Origin: Deltaproteobacteria bacterium
GTDB lineage: Bacteria > Bdellovibrionota > UBA1018 > UBA923
NCBI GenBank assembly: GCA_016194795.1
Contig: JACQAX010000163.1
Location: forward strand, 1 to 8,602
Direction: 5' to 3'
DNA: 8,602 bases
Positions 5,930 to 8,602 of this stretch are shown here, one piece after another. Position numbers and translations under genes: made by a program. The notes beneath the pieces are model-generated. The model was not told the DNA's origin. It made no database searches and worked only from the letters and a program-made list of their open reading frames with translations. Within the stretch, counting starts at the first letter, position 1, and every line of letters starts with the position of its first letter.

Positions 5930-6703
5930 TTAGACGATCTTGGCTTCTTCGTGGAGCGCGCGGACCAGCTCTTTGGCCTGGGTCGCGGCATCACCCGAAA
6001 TCTTCTTCCCGGCCTGCTTGGCGGGAGGAAGCTGCAGATTGACGAGCTTGATCTTGCGGTCACCGTCGGTCACACCCACGTCGGCCATCTTGTACTGCTT
6101 GATCTCTTTTTTCTTCGCCTTCATGATGTTCGGCAGCGAAGCGAAGCGCGGCTCGTTCATGCCCTTCTGCGCGGCGATGAGGCACGGCGTGGGCATCGAG
6201 ATGATCTCGGTGGTGCCGCCTTCGACCTCGCGCTTCACCGTGACGGTGCCGGCGCCGTATTCGGCGCTGAGCGCGACGGTCACGTACGGCATCTCGGAGA
6301 AGGTGGCGACGAGCTGGCTCACCTGCGCGCAGTCGTCATCGATGGCCTGCTTGCCGGTGAAGACGAGGTCAGGCTTCGTTTCTTTCTTGAGCACGCCGGC
6401 CAGCGCCTTGGCGGCCTGGAAGCTGTCGATCTCTTCGGGCGTCTCGACCCAGATGGCATTGTCGCAGCCCATGGCGAGCGCGGTGCGGATCGTCTCGGCG
6501 ACGCGCTGAGGGCCGGCGCTTACGACGGTGACGGTGCTGCCGGCGTTCTTCTCTTTCACGCGCAGCGCTTCTTCGACGGCGAACTCGTCGTAGGGGCTCA
6601 TGATCCACTTGATTCCCGTCGTGTCGATGCCGGTCGCCGTGGCGTTGATCTTGATCTTGGTCTCGGTCGCCGGGACCTGTTTAATGAGAACGAAAATATT
6701 CAT
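5930..6703 (-). CDS. etfB: Electron transfer flavoprotein beta subunit
   Basis: This 257-residue protein has the normal EtfB length and looks intact. It begins MNIFVLIKQVPATETKIKIN, followed by the family stretch GIDTTGIKWIMSPYDEFAVEEALRVKE (25-51). VVSAGPQRVAETIRTALAMGCD (60-81) and DLVFTGKQAIDDD (112-124) follow in the nucleotide-binding fold. VKREVEGGTTEIISMPTPCLIAAQKGMNEPR (156-186) covers the EtfB signature. LPNIMKAKKK (190-199) is the recognition loop that docks onto partner dehydrogenases. A GGAGA ribosome binding site lies 5 bases before the ATG. The gene starts 44 bp after dapB and is followed 14 bp later by etfA, the usual etfB-etfA order. Its intact state contrasts with the damaged etfA and FeS partner. 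Confidence 0.96.
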   Translation of the reverse strand: MNIFVLIKQVPATETKIKINATATGIDTTGIKWIMSPYDEFAVEEALRVKEKNAGSTVTVVSAGPQRVAETIRTALAMGCDNAIWVETPEEIDSFQAAKALAGVLKKETKPDLVFTGKQAIDDDCAQVSQLVATFSEMPYVTVALSAEYGAGTVTVKREVEGGTTEIISMPTPCLIAAQKGMNEPRFASLPNIMKAKKKEIKQYKMADVGVTDGDRKIKLVNLQLPPAKQAGKKISGDAATQAKELVRALHEEAKIV

Positions 6704-6747
6704 GTGATTCTCCGTGCCTATGGGCTACCAAACTCCGCCGAATCTGT

Positions 6748-7449
6748 CTAATCGAAGATGACTTCCTTCATCGAGTAGAGGCCGGGTTTCGGCTGCTGGT
6801 GAGCCCATTGGGCGGCCATGACGGCGCCGCGCGCGAAGATCGAGCGGTCCAGCGCCTCGTGCGAAAACTCGAGGATGTCGCTCGGGCCGATGAAACGCAC
6901 CTCGTGGGTGCCCACGATGTTTCCGGCGCGCGTCGCGTGCACCTGAGCCTTCATCTTACCCAATCGCTCCACTATGGCTTTCGCCGTGCCGCTCGGAGCG
7001 TCGACCTTGCGGGTGTGGTGGGTTTCGTGGACCATGACGTCGTAGCCCCACTTCGCGAGCAGCGGCGCGGCCTGCTCGACAAGCCCCAGGAAGAGGTTCA
7101 CGCCCGGCGAAAAGTTCGGTGCCAGCACCACCGCGCCGCGCTCGGCGTATTTATGGACCGCCTTGAGCTGCGCATCGGTCCAGCCGGTGCAGCCGATGAC
7201 GTAGGCGACCTTCGCTTTCGCCTTGCCCAATTCCTGAAGAAACTTCTCGGTGGCCGCGGGCGCCGAGACGTCGATGACGGCGTCGGCCTTCTCGACGGTC
7301 GCCGGGAACTTTGCCGCGGTGTCCTTGTCGATCGTCGCGACGATCGCGACCCGGCCACCGAACTCCCGGGACACGACATCGGCGATCGCCGCGCCCATGC
7401 GGCCACTCGCGCCGACCAGCACCGCTCGCGTGAGCTTACCGCTGGCCAT
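6748..7449 (-). CDS. dapB: 4-hydroxy-tetrahydrodipicolinate reductase
   Basis: DapB reduces 4-hydroxy-tetrahydrodipicolinate to tetrahydrodipicolinate with NAD(P)H, the step after DapA on the way to meso-diaminopimelate and lysine. The 233-residue protein is of the short DapB type. It shows the Rossmann motif VGASGRMG (12-19), an acidic residue at the end of strand 2 (D41) that would permit NADH use, GCTGWT (86-91; usually GTTG), APNFSPGVN (110-118) and HETHHTRKVDAPSGTA (141-156). Catalytic His144 and Lys148 are expected in the last of these. The C-terminus carries the family ending DRSIFARGAV and KPGLYSMKEVI. The ATG lies inside the end of dapA (14-bp overlap), with AGGGAAG upstream, so the two are translationally coupled. 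Confidence 0.95.
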   Translation of the reverse strand: MASGKLTRAVLVGASGRMGAAIADVVSREFGGRVAIVATIDKDTAAKFPATVEKADAVIDVSAPAATEKFLQELGKAKAKVAYVIGCTGWTDAQLKAVHKYAERGAVVLAPNFSPGVNLFLGLVEQAAPLLAKWGYDVMVHETHHTRKVDAPSGTAKAIVERLGKMKAQVHATRAGNIVGTHEVRFIGPSDILEFSHEALDRSIFARGAVMAAQWAHQQPKPGLYSMKEVIFD

Positions 7450-8407
7450 GGATGTCTTCCCTGGGACGGTCGCCGCGCAGGTGCGGGAGCAGCGCGTCCC
7501 ACGAACGCTTGAGCTTCTCGAAGCTCTCGGGCTGCAGCTCGGCCAGCGGGGCGCGAACCGTCGCGCCCATCCGCCCGAGCGAGGCGAGAAGCGCCTTCAC
7601 GGGCACGGGGTTCGCCTCGACGAAGAGCATGTTGAAGAAGCTGAAGGTCTTTTCGTGGAGGGCGAGGCCCTGGCCCGTGCGCCCCTCGTTCCAGTCCTCG
7701 TACATCATGCGCATGCACGCCGGCAGCACGTTGCTCGACACGCTGATGACGCCGTCGCCGCCATTGGCGAGAAACGGCCAGAACGTCGGGTCGTCGCCTG
7801 ACAGGAAATAGAACGGCTTCTTGGCCTGCGCCTGCAGCTGCGTGACTGCGAGCCTCATCTCGGTGAGCGTGGCCATGTTGCCGGTCGCCTCTTTGATCGC
7901 GAGGATGCGCGGGTGGAGCGACAGCTTCGCGACCGTCGACGGCGCGAGCGAAACGCCGGTGCGGCCGGGCACGTTGTAGAGAATCACGGGAACCGTGCTC
8001 TCGTCGGCCACGGCGCGGAAATGCGCCTCGAGGCCGGCCTGCGAGGGCTTGTTGTAGTAAGGCGTGACGACGAGGAGCGCGTCGGCGCCGGCGTCGGCGG
8101 CGGCCTTCGAGTCTTTGAGCGTTTTGACCGTGTCGTTGCTGCCCGTGCCGGCGATGACGAGCGCGCGCCCCTTGCATTTCGCCACGGACGCCCTCACGAG
8201 CGCGAGCTTCTCCTCGCTCGTGAGCACCGGGCTTTCGCCCGTCGTCCCGCACGGCACGACTCCGTGCACGCCGCCGGCGAGCTGGGCGTCGAGCAGCTTG
8301 TCGAAGTTTTTCAGATCGAGCGATCCGTCGGGCAGGAACTGCGTCACGAGCGCCGTGTAGACCCCTTTGAATATCTTGCTAGAGCTCTCGCTGGATAAGA
8401 TCCGCAT
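7436..8407 (-). CDS. dapA: 4-hydroxy-tetrahydrodipicolinate synthase
   Basis: DapA condenses pyruvate with aspartate semialdehyde, the first committed step of diaminopimelate/lysine synthesis. It is a class I aldolase-type TIM barrel. Visible active-site residues are T55-T56 in GTTGES (54-59), Y117 in TPYYNKP, Y144 and R149 in YNVPGRT, and the Schiff-base K172 in IKEATGN. At 323 residues it is somewhat longer than the usual 290-300, with about 12 extra residues at the N-terminus and a polar C-terminal tail. The ATG at 8407 has GGGAG 4 bases upstream and no other usable start nearby. It lies within lysA (29-bp overlap). Positions that bind inhibitory lysine in E. coli DapA appear replaced (H53 to S64, H56 to K67, E84 to K95). 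This, with the KPSQxGL segment, resembles lysine-insensitive enzymes; that is inference. Confidence 0.96.
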   Translation of the reverse strand: MRILSSESSSKIFKGVYTALVTQFLPDGSLDLKNFDKLLDAQLAGGVHGVVPCGTTGESPVLTSEEKLALVRASVAKCKGRALVIAGTGSNDTVKTLKDSKAAADAGADALLVVTPYYNKPSQAGLEAHFRAVADESTVPVILYNVPGRTGVSLAPSTVAKLSLHPRILAIKEATGNMATLTEMRLAVTQLQAQAKKPFYFLSGDDPTFWPFLANGGDGVISVSSNVLPACMRMMYEDWNEGRTGQGLALHEKTFSFFNMLFVEANPVPVKALLASLGRMGATVRAPLAELQPESFEKLKRSWDALLPHLRGDRPREDIHGQR

Positions 8408-8602
8408 ATGTCTCCCGGGTTCTGATGACCTGATACGAGTCGCCGTCGACGAGCACCTCGGCCGCGCGCGGGCGCGAGTTGTACTGGCTGGCCATCGTCA
8501 TTCCATAGGCGCCCGCGTTGCCGAAAGCAAGCAACGCTCCCGCCGAAAGTTGCGGCAGGCGCGCGCCCGCCTGAAAGGCGTCGGACGTCTCGCAGACGGG
8601 AC
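8379..8602 (-). CDS. lysA: Diaminopimelate decarboxylase, C-terminal part (5' end outside window)
   Basis: Only the last 73 or so codons are in the window. LysA is a PLP enzyme that decarboxylates meso-diaminopimelate to L-lysine. The fragment opens with PVCETSDAF, the Cys-Glu segment that one subunit contributes to the neighbour's active site. It continues with GNAGAYGMTMASQYNSRPRAAEVLVDG, containing the conserved Tyr of the AGAYG motif and the YNSRPRxAEVLV pattern. It ends with the usual RETYADLI close to the C-terminus and TAG at 8379-8381. This tail shows no sign of damage. The frame is open to the right edge. It overlaps the start of dapA by 29 bp, forming a lysA-dapA-dapB cluster. Confidence 0.93.
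   Translation of the reverse strand, partial: PVCETSDAFQAGARLPQLSAGALLAFGNAGAYGMTMASQYNSRPRAAEVLVDGDSYQVIRTRETYADLIQREL
8412..8416 (-). promoter_or_regulatory. Ribosome binding site of dapA inside lysA
   Basis: On the minus strand GGGAG stands 4 bases before the ATG at 8407. It lies within the last codons of lysA. It fixes the dapA start and implies that dapA translation depends on, or is re-initiated after, lysA translation. Confidence 0.6.

Noticed and set aside
5232..6751. Plus-strand ORFs opposite etfA and etfB
   Set aside because: They are antisense to unmistakable ETF coding sequence and have His/Arg/Gly-rich, low-information translations.
6748..7449. Possible internal deletion in dapB, since 233 residues is shorter than the E. 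coli protein
   Set aside because: All motifs are present in order, and the shorter stretch between PSGTA and GNIVGTHEV matches the known short DapB type.
1..8602. CRISPR arrays, tRNA or rRNA genes, insertion sequences, riboswitches
   Set aside because: No regularly spaced direct repeats, structured RNA signatures or transposase-like motifs were seen. All gaps between genes are shorter than 100 bp.

Overview
This GC-rich window shows the codon bias of a high-GC Gram-negative bacterium, including long meaningless antisense ORFs. The lysA-dapA-dapB cluster joined to etfB-etfA and a membrane FeS ETF:quinone oxidoreductase would fit a Myxococcota, Bdellovibrionota or other former-deltaproteobacterial genome. 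The taxon is a guess; no rRNA or other strong marker is present.

Left part (1-2122, plus strand): the 3' end of a putative HELVH-type metallopeptidase gene, then a secreted protein with 12 cysteines, then a multi-pass membrane protein of the lysylphosphatidylglycerol-synthase transmembrane (flippase-like) type. The last two overlap by 4 bp (ATGA) and are probably co-translated. This group converges, with only 7 bp between stop codons, on a minus-strand gene for an unrecognised exported protein (2130-3038). That protein has a signal peptide, a charged helical middle and a C-terminal membrane anchor.

Right part (3108-8602, all minus strand, so read from right to left): the 3' end of lysA, then dapA, dapB, etfB, etfA and an EtfD/EMO-like FeS membrane oxidoreductase. 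lysA/dapA and dapA/dapB overlap; later gaps are 14-44 bp, so one transcript is plausible. LysA, DapA and DapB belong to the diaminopimelate/lysine pathway. EtfB and EtfA form the electron-transfer flavoprotein that collects electrons from acyl-CoA dehydrogenases. The FeS membrane protein would pass them to the quinone pool.

The most notable observation is that two of the three ETF genes look damaged. etfA lacks about 44 codons, in frame, covering most of the conserved FAD-binding segment. The FeS oxidoreductase gene is split by a frameshift between its two [4Fe-4S] motifs, and the linker there also looks short. etfB, dapA and dapB look intact. Either the ETF route is decaying in this lineage, or the assembly is wrong at two conserved sites about 1.1 kb apart. 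I found no clear new biological system, CRISPR array, RNA gene or mobile element. The least understood genes are the Cys-rich secreted protein with its coupled membrane partner and the exported protein at 2130-3038.
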